A DNA stretch of 14,902 nucleotides from Lachnospiraceae bacterium (GTDB lineage Bacteria > Bacillota_A > Clostridia > Lachnospirales > Lachnospiraceae), in NCBI GenBank assembly GCA_009774655.1, contig VSOD01000054.1, positions 1-14,902 on the forward strand, written 5' to 3'. The translations under genes were made by a program, and so were the position numbers. Shown in pieces: positions 1-6,684 of this stretch; positions within the stretch are counted from its first letter, which is position 1, and the number at the start of each line of letters is the position of its first letter. The notes under the pieces are model-generated. The model did not search any database. It saw only the letters and a list, made by a program, of their open reading frames with translations, and was not told the origin of the DNA.

Positions 1-463
1 GTGGAAGACCGTAGTCTCCAACTTCTACCCGGATCTGTCGGAAGCCGTAGACACGGCGGAGCGGGAACTGGACGAGGTGGAGATCGCGGATGAGCTTTCG
101 GATGAATTCTGTGATACGTGCGGCAGGCAGATGGTCATCAAGTACGGCCCCCACGGCAGGTTCCTGGCCTGTCCGGGATTCCCGGAGTGCCGCAGTACGA
201 AGCCTTACTTCGAGAAGATCGGCGTGGCCTGCCCGAAGTGCGGCAGGGACATCGTTCTCAAGAAGACGAAGAAGGGCAGAAAATATTACGGCTGTATCGA
301 CAATCCGGAATGTGACTTTATGGTGTGGCAGAAGCCGGTGGAGGACAGATGCGACCGGTGCGGCGCTATCATGCTGCAAAAGGGCAATAAACTTGTGTGT
401 TCGGACGAAGGCTGCGGGTTTGTAAAGGATGCACAGAAGCAGGAGGCGCAGAGCAGCGTGTGA
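1..463 (+). CDS. topA: DNA topoisomerase I, C-terminal zinc-ribbon part (partial, 5' end outside window)
   Basis: The reading frame is open from base 2 to the TGA at 461-463 and gives the last 153 residues of type IA topoisomerase, which relaxes negative supercoils in the nucleoid. Three consecutive four-cysteine ribbons are visible. The first is CDTC...CPGFPEC (bases about 110-190), the second CPKCGRD...CIDNPEC (about 230-313) and the third CDRCG...CSDEGC (about 350-415). This matches the C-terminal DNA-binding zinc ribbons of bacterial TopA; the catalytic tyrosine domain lies upstream of the window. The segment 'VVSNFYPDL' before the ribbons is also typical of Firmicutes TopA. In Bacillus subtilis topA lies a few genes upstream of codY, so the position supports the call. 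No convincing intrinsic terminator follows; the only nearby inverted repeat is a 5-bp one around 506-522, so some readthrough into codY is possible. Confidence 0.95.
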   Translation, partial: WKTVVSNFYPDLSEAVDTAERELDEVEIADELSDEFCDTCGRQMVIKYGPHGRFLACPGFPECRSTKPYFEKIGVACPKCGRDIVLKKTKKGRKYYGCIDNPECDFMVWQKPVEDRCDRCGAIMLQKGNKLVCSDEGCGFVKDAQKQEAQSSV

Positions 464-474
464 TAAATTGTCGC

Positions 475-489
475 GGATGTCAGAAAATT
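475..489 (+). promoter_or_regulatory. Weak CodY-box-like sequence upstream of codY
   Basis: The 15-mer matches the CodY consensus AATTTTCWGAAAATT at 11 of 15 positions, with an exact right half (CAGAAAATT, 481-489) and a degenerate left half. It sits about 55 bp upstream of the codY -35 element. Autoregulation of codY occurs in some Firmicutes. A match this degenerate can arise by chance in AT-rich DNA, so this is a candidate only. Confidence 0.25.
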
Positions 490-543
490 CCGTGAAACAG
501 TGTGAATTGTGGGAAAAACAATGCAAAATGTGCTCAAAGAACA

Positions 544-572
544 TTGATTACACTCGAATGTTGTGATAAAAT
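544..572 (+). promoter_or_regulatory. Sigma-A-type promoter for codY (extended -10)
   Basis: A -35 element TTGATT (544-549) and a -10 element TAAAAT (567-572) are separated by 17 bp. A TG dinucleotide at 564-565 gives an extended -10 (TGaTAAAAT). Transcription would start near 578-580, leaving an untranslated leader of about 70 nt before the codY ATG. The codY ribosome site AAGGAG (636-641) lies 8 nt before the start codon. Confidence 0.6.
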
Positions 573-649
573 CATATTATAAAGAATTGTGTAACTATTT
601 GGTATACAGATCATAGGGCAGACAACAAGAGTGATAAGGAGTTGGGTTC

Positions 650-1435
650 ATGAGCAGTGTTCAGTTATTGGATAAGACGAGGAAGATCGGGAAGCTTCTG
701 CATAACAATAATTCAGGCAAGGTGGTGTTCAACGACATCTGTGATGTGCTGAAGGATATTCTCGGTTCCAATGTACTTGTGATCAGCAGGAAGGGGAAGG
801 TGCTCGGGGTCGGGGATCTGGATATGGTGGAATCCATCATGGAACTGATCGTGGATCACGTGGGTGGCTTTATCGATTCGATGCTGAATGAGAGCCTTTT
901 GTCGGTACTGTCCACGAAGGAGAATGTCAATCTGGAGACGCTGGGATTTGAGAATGTCGATACCAAGCGTTACAGAGCCGTGATCACGCCCATAGAGATT
1001 TCGGGAGAGCGGCTGGGCACACTCTTCCTCTATAAGTGCGATGCACAGTATGACATAGATGACATCATCCTGTGCGAGTACGGCACCACGGTGGTAGGGC
1101 TTGAGATGCTGCGGGCGGTGAGTGAGGAGAACGCGGAGGAGAACCGGAAGCTGGCGGTCGTGAAATCTGCGATCAGCACTCTGTCCTTCTCCGAGATGGA
1201 GGCGATCACGCATATCTTCGACGAGCTGGGCGGCATGGAGGGAATCCTGGTAGCCAGCAAGATCGCGGATAAAGTAGGTATCACCCGTTCTGTTATCGTC
1301 AATGCCCTGCGCAAATTTGAAAGTGCGGGCGTTATTGAATCCCGCTCCTCGGGTATGAAAGGCACATATATCAAGGTGCTGAATGATGTGGTCTTTGAGG
1401 AAGTAGAGAAGCTGAAGGAACAGGGAAGGTTCTGA
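650..1435 (+). CDS. codY: GTP-sensing global transcriptional repressor CodY
   Basis: A 261-residue protein, the usual CodY length. CodY is a cytoplasmic dimeric repressor that binds DNA when GTP and branched-chain amino acids are plentiful, and it controls amino-acid metabolism, competence, virulence and motility genes. The N-terminal GAF-type effector domain covers about residues 1-155, with SNVLVISRKGK (40-50) and the GERLGTL strand (119-125). A long linker helix follows, then the winged helix-turn-helix (about 180-250). The recognition segment ASKIADKVGITRSVIVNAL (202-220) and the wing RSSGMKGTYIKVLN (232-245) are almost those of B. subtilis CodY. The ATG at 650 has a good AAGGAG site 8 nt upstream. 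Its neighbours are topA upstream and flgB downstream. In B. subtilis trmFO, xerC/codV and clpQY lie between topA and codY; here those genes are absent. A terminator-like hairpin follows, so codY is probably a separate transcript from the flagellar genes. Confidence 0.98.
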   Translation: MSSVQLLDKTRKIGKLLHNNNSGKVVFNDICDVLKDILGSNVLVISRKGKVLGVGDLDMVESIMELIVDHVGGFIDSMLNESLLSVLSTKENVNLETLGFENVDTKRYRAVITPIEISGERLGTLFLYKCDAQYDIDDIILCEYGTTVVGLEMLRAVSEENAEENRKLAVVKSAISTLSFSEMEAITHIFDELGGMEGILVASKIADKVGITRSVIVNALRKFESAGVIESRSSGMKGTYIKVLNDVVFEEVEKLKEQGRF

Positions 1436-1522
1436 GGCGTCCGGCGTCTGCGCGGTACTGTTATGCATACACCGCATACGGACACATATAATTATAGAAA
1501 AAATACAGGATGTTATGATTGT

Positions 1523-1569
1523 AAAAGGATTTACAGAGAAGATGAATGGAACTGTGTGAATCCTTTTTT
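1523..1569 (+). terminator. Rho-independent terminator after codY (possibly bidirectional)
   Basis: A 13-bp stem with one G-T wobble pairs 1523-1535 (AAAAGGATTTACA) with 1555-1567 (TGTGAATCCTTTT) around a 19-nt loop, and six T residues run over 1564-1569. The A run on the left arm would serve as the T tract for the opposite strand. It lies 88 nt after the codY stop and separates codY from the flgB promoter. Confidence 0.65.
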
Positions 1570-1598
1570 CCATTTATCTTTCCAGATATTACTGCTAA

Positions 1599-1613
1599 TT
1601 ATTTCTGAAAAAT
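1599..1613 (+). promoter_or_regulatory. CodY-box-like sequence just upstream of the flgB promoter
   Basis: TTATTTCTGAAAAAT matches AATTTTCWGAAAATT at 11 of 15 positions, including the whole central TTTCTGAAAA core. It ends 13 bp before the -35 element of the flagellar operon promoter. CodY is known to repress motility genes in B. subtilis, and codY is the adjacent gene. The link to regulation is inference; the match is moderate and the region is AT-rich. Confidence 0.35.
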
Positions 1614-1626
1614 GAATCGAAAAACC

Positions 1627-1655
1627 TTGTATTTTCTTTTTGATATCTTTATAAT
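1627..1655 (+). promoter_or_regulatory. Sigma-A-type promoter of the flgB flagellar operon
   Basis: TTGTAT (1627-1632) and a perfect TATAAT (1650-1655) are spaced by 17 bp, with a T-rich spacer. Transcription would start near 1662, about 30 nt before the chosen flgB start. A weak sigma-D-like arrangement overlaps it (AAAA at 1620-1623, 15 bp, TTTGATAT at 1639-1646), but it is too degenerate to call. This is the only strong promoter seen between codY and flgE. Confidence 0.75.
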
Positions 1656-1692
1656 GGACTATGGATTCTATTAGACTAGGAGGGTTATGATT

Positions 1693-2097
1693 ATGAGTAC
1701 CTTATCAAATACCAATGCATTTGATTATATCAATGTGCTGGACAGGGCGGCGGACGCGTCATGGCTGCGCCACGATGTCATTTCGAATAATATTTCCAAT
1801 GCCGACACACCGGGATATAAGAGAAGCGATGTGAACTTTGAGACGCAGCTTGCGAAGGCGCTCGGGCAGTCCAGATATACTTCCATGGACAGTAAAGTGG
1901 CTGGCCTGAATCGGAACCTTGGCCGTCTGAAAGCCGTTTCTTACAGCGATTATTCGGGTTATTCCTACCGCGTTGACGGCAATAACGTGGATCCGGATAC
2001 GGAAGCGGTATATCTGGCGAAGAACCAGGTGGTGTATCAGGGCCTGACCGCGTCAATCAGACAGGAATTCAAGAACCTGCAGATGGTCATGAAATAA
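1693..2097 (+). CDS. flgB: Flagellar basal-body proximal rod protein FlgB
   Basis: A 134-residue rod subunit exported by the flagellar type III system and assembled on the MS ring/FliE junction. The N-terminal rod signature VISNNISNADTPGYKRSDVNF (residues about 28-48) and the C-terminal helix with AKNQVVYQGLTASIRQEF are typical of FlgB, and the length fits the family (about 130-140). There are two in-frame ATGs. The one at 1687 is only 2 nt from the AGGAGGG ribosome site (1678-1684), whereas the one at 1693 is 8 nt away, so 1693 is chosen; using 1687 would add Met-Ile. It is the first gene of the flagellar operon. A 132-nt gap follows before flgC, longer than usual for such operons. Confidence 0.97.
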   Translation: MSTLSNTNAFDYINVLDRAADASWLRHDVISNNISNADTPGYKRSDVNFETQLAKALGQSRYTSMDSKVAGLNRNLGRLKAVSYSDYSGYSYRVDGNNVDPDTEAVYLAKNQVVYQGLTASIRQEFKNLQMVMK

Positions 2098-2229
2098 TAC
2101 CTGACAGCAGGATACAGATGTGAATGGCCATGCGGCCCGCTAAGCGGCAGGCTGAGCATGATGGAGGTTTACTGTGCAGGATGGGCCTGTGCAGCGGTTT
2201 GTGTAAGACGGGAATAAGGAGAATGAATT
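2098..2229 (+). other. flgB-flgC intergenic spacer with small GC-rich hairpins
   Basis: The spacer is 132 nt with no credible ORF and no clear promoter. It has several short inverted repeats: GGCC-atgc-GGCC and the overlapping CCGC-taa-GCGG around 2127-2151, and CAGG-atggg-CCTG around 2177-2190. The octamer CTGTGCAG occurs twice within about 25 nt in the same part. The flgC ribosome site AAGGAG (2216-2221) ends the spacer. Whether the RNA folds matter is unknown. Confidence 0.4.
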
Positions 2230-2679
2230 ATGGGAATGTTTACAGCTTTTGACATTAATGCCACAGGGATGACTGCGGAACGCTATCGTATGGATATCAT
2301 CTCCCAGAACGTAGCCAACGCGAACACGACCCGTACCGAGGACGGCACGCCTTACCGCAGGAAGGTGGTCGTATTTGAAGAGAAGAATTCTCAGGCGCCT
2401 TTCCGCCAGGTGCTGAACAAGGCCAAAGGCCGTTACAACGGCACGGGCGTCAAGGTGACAGGAGTTTACGAAGATACATGGACAGAGGGCAATATGGTAT
2501 ATGACCCGTCCCATCCGGATGCGGATGAGAACGGTTATGTAATGTATCCCAATGTCAGCACGATCACGGAGATGACGAATCTGATCGATGCCAGCCGTGC
2601 CTATCAGGCGAACGCTACGGCGTTCAATGCCAGCAAGAGCATAGCGACATCGGGACTGAATCTTTTGAATGGTCAGTAA
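2230..2679 (+). CDS. flgC: Flagellar basal-body proximal rod protein FlgC
   Basis: A 149-residue rod subunit, within the usual FlgC length. The N-terminal amphipathic helix ends in the rod/hook signature MDIISQNVANANTT (residues 22-35). The C-terminal half carries the FlgC hallmark YDPSHPDADENGYVMYPNV (93-111), followed by the terminal helix with EMTNLIDASRAYQANATAFN. It is exported through the flagellar secretion apparatus and forms the proximal rod with FlgB and FlgF/FlgG-type proteins. The ATG at 2230 has AAGGAG 8 nt upstream. It lies between flgB and fliE, as in other Firmicutes. Confidence 0.98.
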   Translation: MGMFTAFDINATGMTAERYRMDIISQNVANANTTRTEDGTPYRRKVVVFEEKNSQAPFRQVLNKAKGRYNGTGVKVTGVYEDTWTEGNMVYDPSHPDADENGYVMYPNVSTITEMTNLIDASRAYQANATAFNASKSIATSGLNLLNGQ

Positions 2680-2687
2680 GTGTTTAA

Positions 2688-2701
2688 ACTGTGAGAACAG
2701 T
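2688..2701 (+). other. Small GNRA-capped hairpin in the flgC-fliE gap
   Basis: ACTGT (2688-2692) and ACAGT (2697-2701) form a perfect 5-bp stem closed by the tetraloop GAGA, 8 nt after the flgC stop. There is no T tract, so it is not a terminator. It could mark an RNA stability or processing point, but a stem this short is weak evidence. Confidence 0.3.
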
Positions 2702-2742
2702 ATGTGCAGGACAGGACAACTATAATCGGAGGAAGATAAGAC

Positions 2743-3069
2743 ATGGCTTTGGATATTACAGCGCTTCATAATGTATCCTCGGAAGCGATCAAGGAGGCTG
2801 CGAAGACAGCGGCCACGAACAGACCGGATACATATAAAGAGACAGGCTTTGACAGTTTGCTGCACACGGCAATCGATAATCTGAATACGACCAATAATTA
2901 TTTATCAGACGCGGAGAATGAGGAGATCAGGTGGATGCTCGGAGAGACGGAGAATACGCATGACCTCAGTATTGCTCTGCAGAAGGCGTCTACTGCCCTG
3001 CAGTATACGGTTGCGATCCGCGACAGGCTTCTGGATGCGTACAGAGAACTCATTCAAATGCAGGTTTAG
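2743..3069 (+). CDS. fliE: Flagellar hook-basal body complex protein FliE
   Basis: A 108-residue protein (FliE is usually about 100-110). FliE is a small exported protein that links the FliF MS ring to the rod and is needed before other rod parts can be exported. The first 35 residues are variable. The conserved C-terminal part has FDSLLHTAIDNLN, then DLSIALQKASTALQYTVAIR and RLLDAYRELIQMQV, which is the family signature. The ATG has GGAGG (2728-2732) 10 nt upstream. fliF follows after 44 nt. Confidence 0.97.
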   Translation: MALDITALHNVSSEAIKEAAKTAATNRPDTYKETGFDSLLHTAIDNLNTTNNYLSDAENEEIRWMLGETENTHDLSIALQKASTALQYTVAIRDRLLDAYRELIQMQV

Positions 3070-3113
3070 CGCTTGACTGAGAATAAGGGGAAGGCTGAAG
3101 GAGAGAAGTTGCT

Positions 3114-4724
3114 GTGGATAAATTAGTAGTCAGATTAAGAGAATTGGGAAATCGAATATTAGAGTGGTGGAACCGCTTTACGGCGAAGCAGAGGACACTG
3201 CTGATCGTAGGCATGGCTGTGGTGATCGTGGCTGTCGTTGCCGTAGTGACGACGCTGACCAAACCGAAGTATGTGCTGCTCAGGGAATGCGAGACGGCAG
3301 CGGAGGCCTCGGAGGTCAAGGAACTTCTCGACGCGGAAGAGATGAAGTATACAGTTTCGGATGATGCGCTGACATTCCGGATTCTGAGTGACCAGCAGTC
3401 TGACGCGCGTATGCTTCTGGCATCGAATAATATACAGGCTGTCGGTTACGGGATTGACCAGGTGACGGACGGCAGCTTTTCCACGACGGAGTCCGATAAG
3501 CAGAAGAAGCATGTCGTATATCTGGAGAAGTATCTGCAGAAGGATATGCTGGAGAGCTACAGGGCGATCAAGACGGCGAGAGTGAAGCTGGATATTCCGC
3601 AGAATGACGGCACATTGCTCTCTACGGAAGAGGAGACTTCGGCCTGGGTGCTTCTGGAACTGCAGGATGAGTTTACGACCGAGAATGCGGCGGCGCTGGC
3701 CCGTGCTGTGGCTACGGGAATCGGCAACGAGACGACAGAACATATCGTGATCACGGATTTTGACGGCAATATGCTGTTCTCCGGCGATCAGGAATACAGC
3801 GTGACCGGTGCGGCTAACGCACAGCTGAGCGTGAAGGCGGAAGCCGAGAAGCTGGTCAAGAGCGAGGTGCGCAAGGTGCTGCTTGCGACGAATCAGTTTG
3901 ACAGTGTGGAAGTGGCGACCAATCTTGTATTGGACTTCTCTACAACAGAATCGACGGTACATAGATATTCGGCGCCGGATGGGCGTACAGAAGGTATGGT
4001 GGCCACTGAAGATATCTTCAACTCCGAGAATGAGAGTACCGTGGCAGGGGTTCCGGGAACGGACTCCAATGATGATGACAGTACGTATGTTCTGCCGGAC
4101 AATGGCGGCGGTAATTCTTCGACTTCCGAAGAGTCCCGGACTTATCTGCCGGACGAGGAGATTACGAGTAAGACCACGCCGGGCGGCGGGATTGATTATA
4201 CCAGATCTTCCCTGATGGCCTCGATGATCCAGTATAATATCGTGCGGGAAGAGGATGCGAAGACAAGGGGTGAGCTGGAGGGCGTCAGCTGGGAAGAATA
4301 TAAGCTGGCCAATGAGACGCGCACGCGGCTTGAGGTTGATGAGGATCTGGTGACGGCGGTAGCCAATGCGACGGGTATCTCCGCAGAGAGCATTTCCCTT
4401 GTGGCTTACAGCGAGAATGTTTTCTTTGACGCGGAAGGTTCCGCCATCTCTGTGACGGATATCATACAGATCGTGCTGATCATTGTGATCCTGGCACTGC
4501 TTGCCTTCGTTGTACTCAGAAGCATGCGCGGCGAGAAGCATGAAGAGGTGGAAGAAGAACTGTCCGTGGAGACTCTGCTGCAGTCCAATCCCGAGATGCA
4601 GCTGGAAGATATTACAGTAGAGGGTGAATCGGAAGAGAGAAAACTTATCAATAAATTCGTGGATGAGAACCCGGAGGCGGCGGCGAACCTGCTGCGCAAC
4701 TGGTTGAACGAAGACTGGGGGTAG
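3114..4724 (+). CDS. fliF: Flagellar MS-ring protein FliF
   Basis: A 536-residue membrane protein that forms the MS ring, the base of the flagellar motor and housing of the export gate. The first transmembrane helix is at about residues 28-48. The YscJ/FliF ring-building domains follow (about 50-225), with YLEKYLQKDM (136-145). The FliF C domain contains RSSLMASMIQYNIVRE (374-389). The second transmembrane helix is at about 450-468, and the cytoplasmic tail ends in the FliG-binding helix (NPEAAANLLRNWL, 519-531). A Ser/Asp/Gly-rich stretch at about 305-360 is the periplasmic collar insert of RBM3. Translation starts at GTG 3114, with AAGGAG (3098-3103) 10 nt upstream. Length is in the normal FliF range. 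fliG begins 5 nt after its stop. A very long antisense ORF over this gene is a codon-usage artefact. Confidence 0.98.
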   Translation: MDKLVVRLRELGNRILEWWNRFTAKQRTLLIVGMAVVIVAVVAVVTTLTKPKYVLLRECETAAEASEVKELLDAEEMKYTVSDDALTFRILSDQQSDARMLLASNNIQAVGYGIDQVTDGSFSTTESDKQKKHVVYLEKYLQKDMLESYRAIKTARVKLDIPQNDGTLLSTEEETSAWVLLELQDEFTTENAAALARAVATGIGNETTEHIVITDFDGNMLFSGDQEYSVTGAANAQLSVKAEAEKLVKSEVRKVLLATNQFDSVEVATNLVLDFSTTESTVHRYSAPDGRTEGMVATEDIFNSENESTVAGVPGTDSNDDDSTYVLPDNGGGNSSTSEESRTYLPDEEITSKTTPGGGIDYTRSSLMASMIQYNIVREEDAKTRGELEGVSWEEYKLANETRTRLEVDEDLVTAVANATGISAESISLVAYSENVFFDAEGSAISVTDIIQIVLIIVILALLAFVVLRSMRGEKHEEVEEELSVETLLQSNPEMQLEDITVEGESEERKLINKFVDENPEAAANLLRNWLNEDWG

Positions 4725-4729
4725 AATAA

Positions 4730-5743
4730 ATGGCAAAGGATACCGAAAATGTCAGCGGACTTCAGAAAGCGGCTATCCTGCTGATCGCTTTAGGGCCGGA
4801 GAGATCCGCTAATGTTTTCAAGCACCTGAAGGAAGACGAGATCGAGGAACTGACATTAGAGATCGCCAATACCAGGAATATAACGCCGAAGGTAAAGGAT
4901 GCGGTTATTTCCGAATTTTATCAGGTATGTCTGGCACAGCAGTATATCGCGGAAGGCGGTATCAATTATGCCAAGGAAGTGCTGGAGAAGTCTTTCGGTG
5001 CAGACAGGGCGATGGACGTGATCGGCAAGCTGACAGCATCGCTGCAGGTAAAGCCGTTCGAGTTTATCAGGAAGACGGATGCATCGCAGCTGCTTAACTT
5101 TATTCAGGATGAGCATCCGCAGACGATCGCTCTTATCCTGTCCTATTTGTCGGCAGCACAGTCGGCGCTTATCCTGTCGGCGCTTCCGCCTGACAGACAG
5201 GCTGATGTGGCGAAGCGTATTGCGATCATGGACAGAACAAGTCCGGAAGTGATAAAGGAAGTGGAGAAAGTGCTGGAATCCAAGTTGTCTTCCCTGGTCA
5301 ATCAGGATTACACGATCATCGGCGGTGTGGATGCTGTCGTAGAGATCTTAAATACAGTAGACCGTGGTACAGAGAAGCATATCATGGAGACATTGGAGAT
5401 CGAAGAGCCGGAACTGGCGGACGAGATCAGGAAGAAGATGTTCGTATTCGAAGATATCCTGCTTCTGGACGACAGGGCGATTCAGCGTGTGCTGCGTGAC
5501 GTGGATAACGGCGATCTGGCGACTGCGCTTAAAGGTTCCAATGAGGAAGTACAGAATGCGATCTTCAACAACCTGTCCAAGCGTCTGGCGGCCATGATCA
5601 AGGAAGACATGGAATTCATGGGTCCTGTACGTATGAAGGATGTGGAGGAAGCACAGCAGAAGATTGTCAACGTGATCAGGAAGCTGGAAGAATCCGCAGA
5701 AATTGTTATCTCCAGAGGTGGAGGTGACGAGATCGTTGTCTAA
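4730..5743 (+). CDS. fliG: Flagellar motor switch protein FliG
   Basis: A 337-residue switch protein, the standard length. FliG sits on the cytoplasmic face of FliF and takes torque from the MotA stator; its state sets rotation direction together with FliM. The N-terminal FliF-binding domain spans about 1-100. The middle domain carries the EHPQTIALIL motif (128-137), which binds FliM. The hinge precedes the MFVF motif (237-240), and the C-terminal domain has the charged torque helix LLDDRAIQRVLRDVDNGDL (245-263), which matches the family's conserved Asp/Arg pattern. The ATG at 4730 has only a modest G-rich ribosome site (4716-4722) that overlaps the fliF stop, so translation is probably coupled to fliF. 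Its 3' end contains the ribosome site and start codon of fliH. Confidence 0.98.
   Translation: MAKDTENVSGLQKAAILLIALGPERSANVFKHLKEDEIEELTLEIANTRNITPKVKDAVISEFYQVCLAQQYIAEGGINYAKEVLEKSFGADRAMDVIGKLTASLQVKPFEFIRKTDASQLLNFIQDEHPQTIALILSYLSAAQSALILSALPPDRQADVAKRIAIMDRTSPEVIKEVEKVLESKLSSLVNQDYTIIGGVDAVVEILNTVDRGTEKHIMETLEIEEPELADEIRKKMFVFEDILLLDDRAIQRVLRDVDNGDLATALKGSNEEVQNAIFNNLSKRLAAMIKEDMEFMGPVRMKDVEEAQQKIVNVIRKLEESAEIVISRGGGDEIVV
5720..5727 (+). promoter_or_regulatory. Ribosome binding site that fixes the fliH TTG start
   Basis: GGAGGTGA is a near-perfect complement of the 16S rRNA tail. It lies inside the fliG coding region, exactly 8 nt before TTG 5736. The upstream in-frame GTG and TTG codons (5703, 5718, 5724) either precede or overlap it, so they are poor starts. 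This placement favours TTG 5736 and translational coupling of fliH to fliG. Confidence 0.7.
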
Positions 5744-6605
5744 GAATTTATATAAAGCGGCCTGGGTTGTGGTGTCCGGTGACGAGAAGCATGTCATCGA
5801 CTCGAACAGCCTGATGGAAAAAAGAATGGAAGAACTGGAAGTGCTCAGAAGAGCAGGCGGCCAGCAGCCGGAAGAGGGATATGAAGGCGGGGACGCGGAA
5901 GGATTCATGGGCGGCTTGGGCGCGGAAGCAGTGGATGCACTGCTGAGCGACAGGGACGGCGGCAGCGGCATCATCAAAGCCGCGCCGGCAGAGCCGGTTC
6001 CGGATCTGGAAGAGATCAGGGCACAGGCACAGCAGATGATCGACGATGCGCAGGCGCACATTGACGAGATGCAGCAGGCGGCGGAGAGTGAGATCGAAGC
6101 GAAGCGGCGCTGGGCCATGGAAGAAGGTAAGAAGGAAGGCTACGGGGAAGGCTATCGCAAAGGCATTGCCGAGGCGGATGTGATGAAGCAGCAGTTGATA
6201 GCCGAGAAACAGCAGCTGGAAGAGGAATATGAACGGCTGATCGAAGAGCTGGAACCGAAGTTTATCGATGCGATCACGGCGGTTTACAGCCATATCTTCG
6301 GTGTTGAACTGATGGATAACAGAGATATCCTGGTGCATTTGGTAGACTCCACGCTGAGACAGGTGGAGAGCAGCAGGACTTTTATTGTACATGTTTCCAA
6401 GGAGGATTATCCTTTTGTCAATATGCAGAAGCAGAGTCTGGCAGAAGGAGCGGCGGCCGGCAGAGGAACAGTTGAGATTATCGAGGACATTACCCTGGGA
6501 CAGGGAGAATGTATGATCGAGACAGACGGCGGCATTTTTGACTGCGGTATCGATACGCAGCTTACGGAATTGAATAAGAAATTACAGGTGTTATCTTATG
6601 AGTGA
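5736..6605 (+). CDS. fliH: Flagellar assembly protein FliH (negative regulator/stator of FliI)
   Basis: A 289-residue protein from the TTG at 5736, overlapping the fliG stop by 8 nt. FliH dimers bind the FliI ATPase and tether it to the export gate and C ring. The N-terminus MSKNLYKAAW carries Trp10 in the region where FliH proteins bind FlhA. A Glu/Gly/Ala-rich linker follows, then a long coiled coil (about 90-180). This contains a glycine repeat in GxxxG register (Gly131, 135, 139, 143), a FliH hallmark. The C-terminal FliH/YscL domain (about 180-289) holds VYSHIFGVEL, the HLVDSTLRQV helix and DITLGQGECMIETDGGIFDCGI. A longer version starting at TTG 5703 is possible but has no ribosome site. 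fliI starts 62 nt after the stop. Confidence 0.95.
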   Translation: MSKNLYKAAWVVVSGDEKHVIDSNSLMEKRMEELEVLRRAGGQQPEEGYEGGDAEGFMGGLGAEAVDALLSDRDGGSGIIKAAPAEPVPDLEEIRAQAQQMIDDAQAHIDEMQQAAESEIEAKRRWAMEEGKKEGYGEGYRKGIAEADVMKQQLIAEKQQLEEEYERLIEELEPKFIDAITAVYSHIFGVELMDNRDILVHLVDSTLRQVESSRTFIVHVSKEDYPFVNMQKQSLAEGAAAGRGTVEIIEDITLGQGECMIETDGGIFDCGIDTQLTELNKKLQVLSYE

Positions 6606-6684
6606 CCGCTTCCGGGCGATCCTTTTAGAATGCTTTGAGAAAGCAGAAAAGTGGTTGAAGACAGTTCATGACTATAACGGTTGA
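6598..6684 (+). CDS. Possible 28-codon microORF bridging fliH and fliI
   Basis: An ATG at 6598 overlaps the fliH stop (ATGAGTGA) and opens a 28-codon frame that ends with TGA at 6682-6684, 17 nt inside fliI. The peptide begins MSDRFRAILLECFEKAE and could form an amphipathic helix. The ribosome site is weak (AGG near 6582-6590). It fills the otherwise empty gap and would carry ribosomes from fliH into fliI. I do not recognise it. It may be chance, or a leader used only for coupling. Confidence 0.25.
   Translation: MSDRFRAILLECFEKAEKWLKTVHDYNG

Noticed and set aside
506..522. Inverted repeat ATTGT/ACAAT as a topA terminator
   Set aside because: Only 5 bp, AT-rich and with no T tract after it.
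1487..1492. TATAAT-like -10 after codY
   Set aside because: No acceptable -35 at 16-18 bp, and any transcript would meet the terminator at 1523-1569 almost at once.
713..1573. 286-codon antisense ORF over codY
   Set aside because: Same codon-register effect as over fliF; it has no family resemblance and runs across the codY terminator.
3159..4736. 525-codon antisense ORF over fliF
   Set aside because: It lies in exact codon register with fliF, so its stops would need TTA, CTA or TCA codons in fliF, which are scarce. The protein is His/Arg/Leu/Ile-rich and resembles no family. It is a codon-usage artefact.
5348..6118. Antisense ORF across the fliG-fliH junction
   Set aside because: Ser/Ala/Cys-rich composition, no ribosome site, and it shadows two solid genes.
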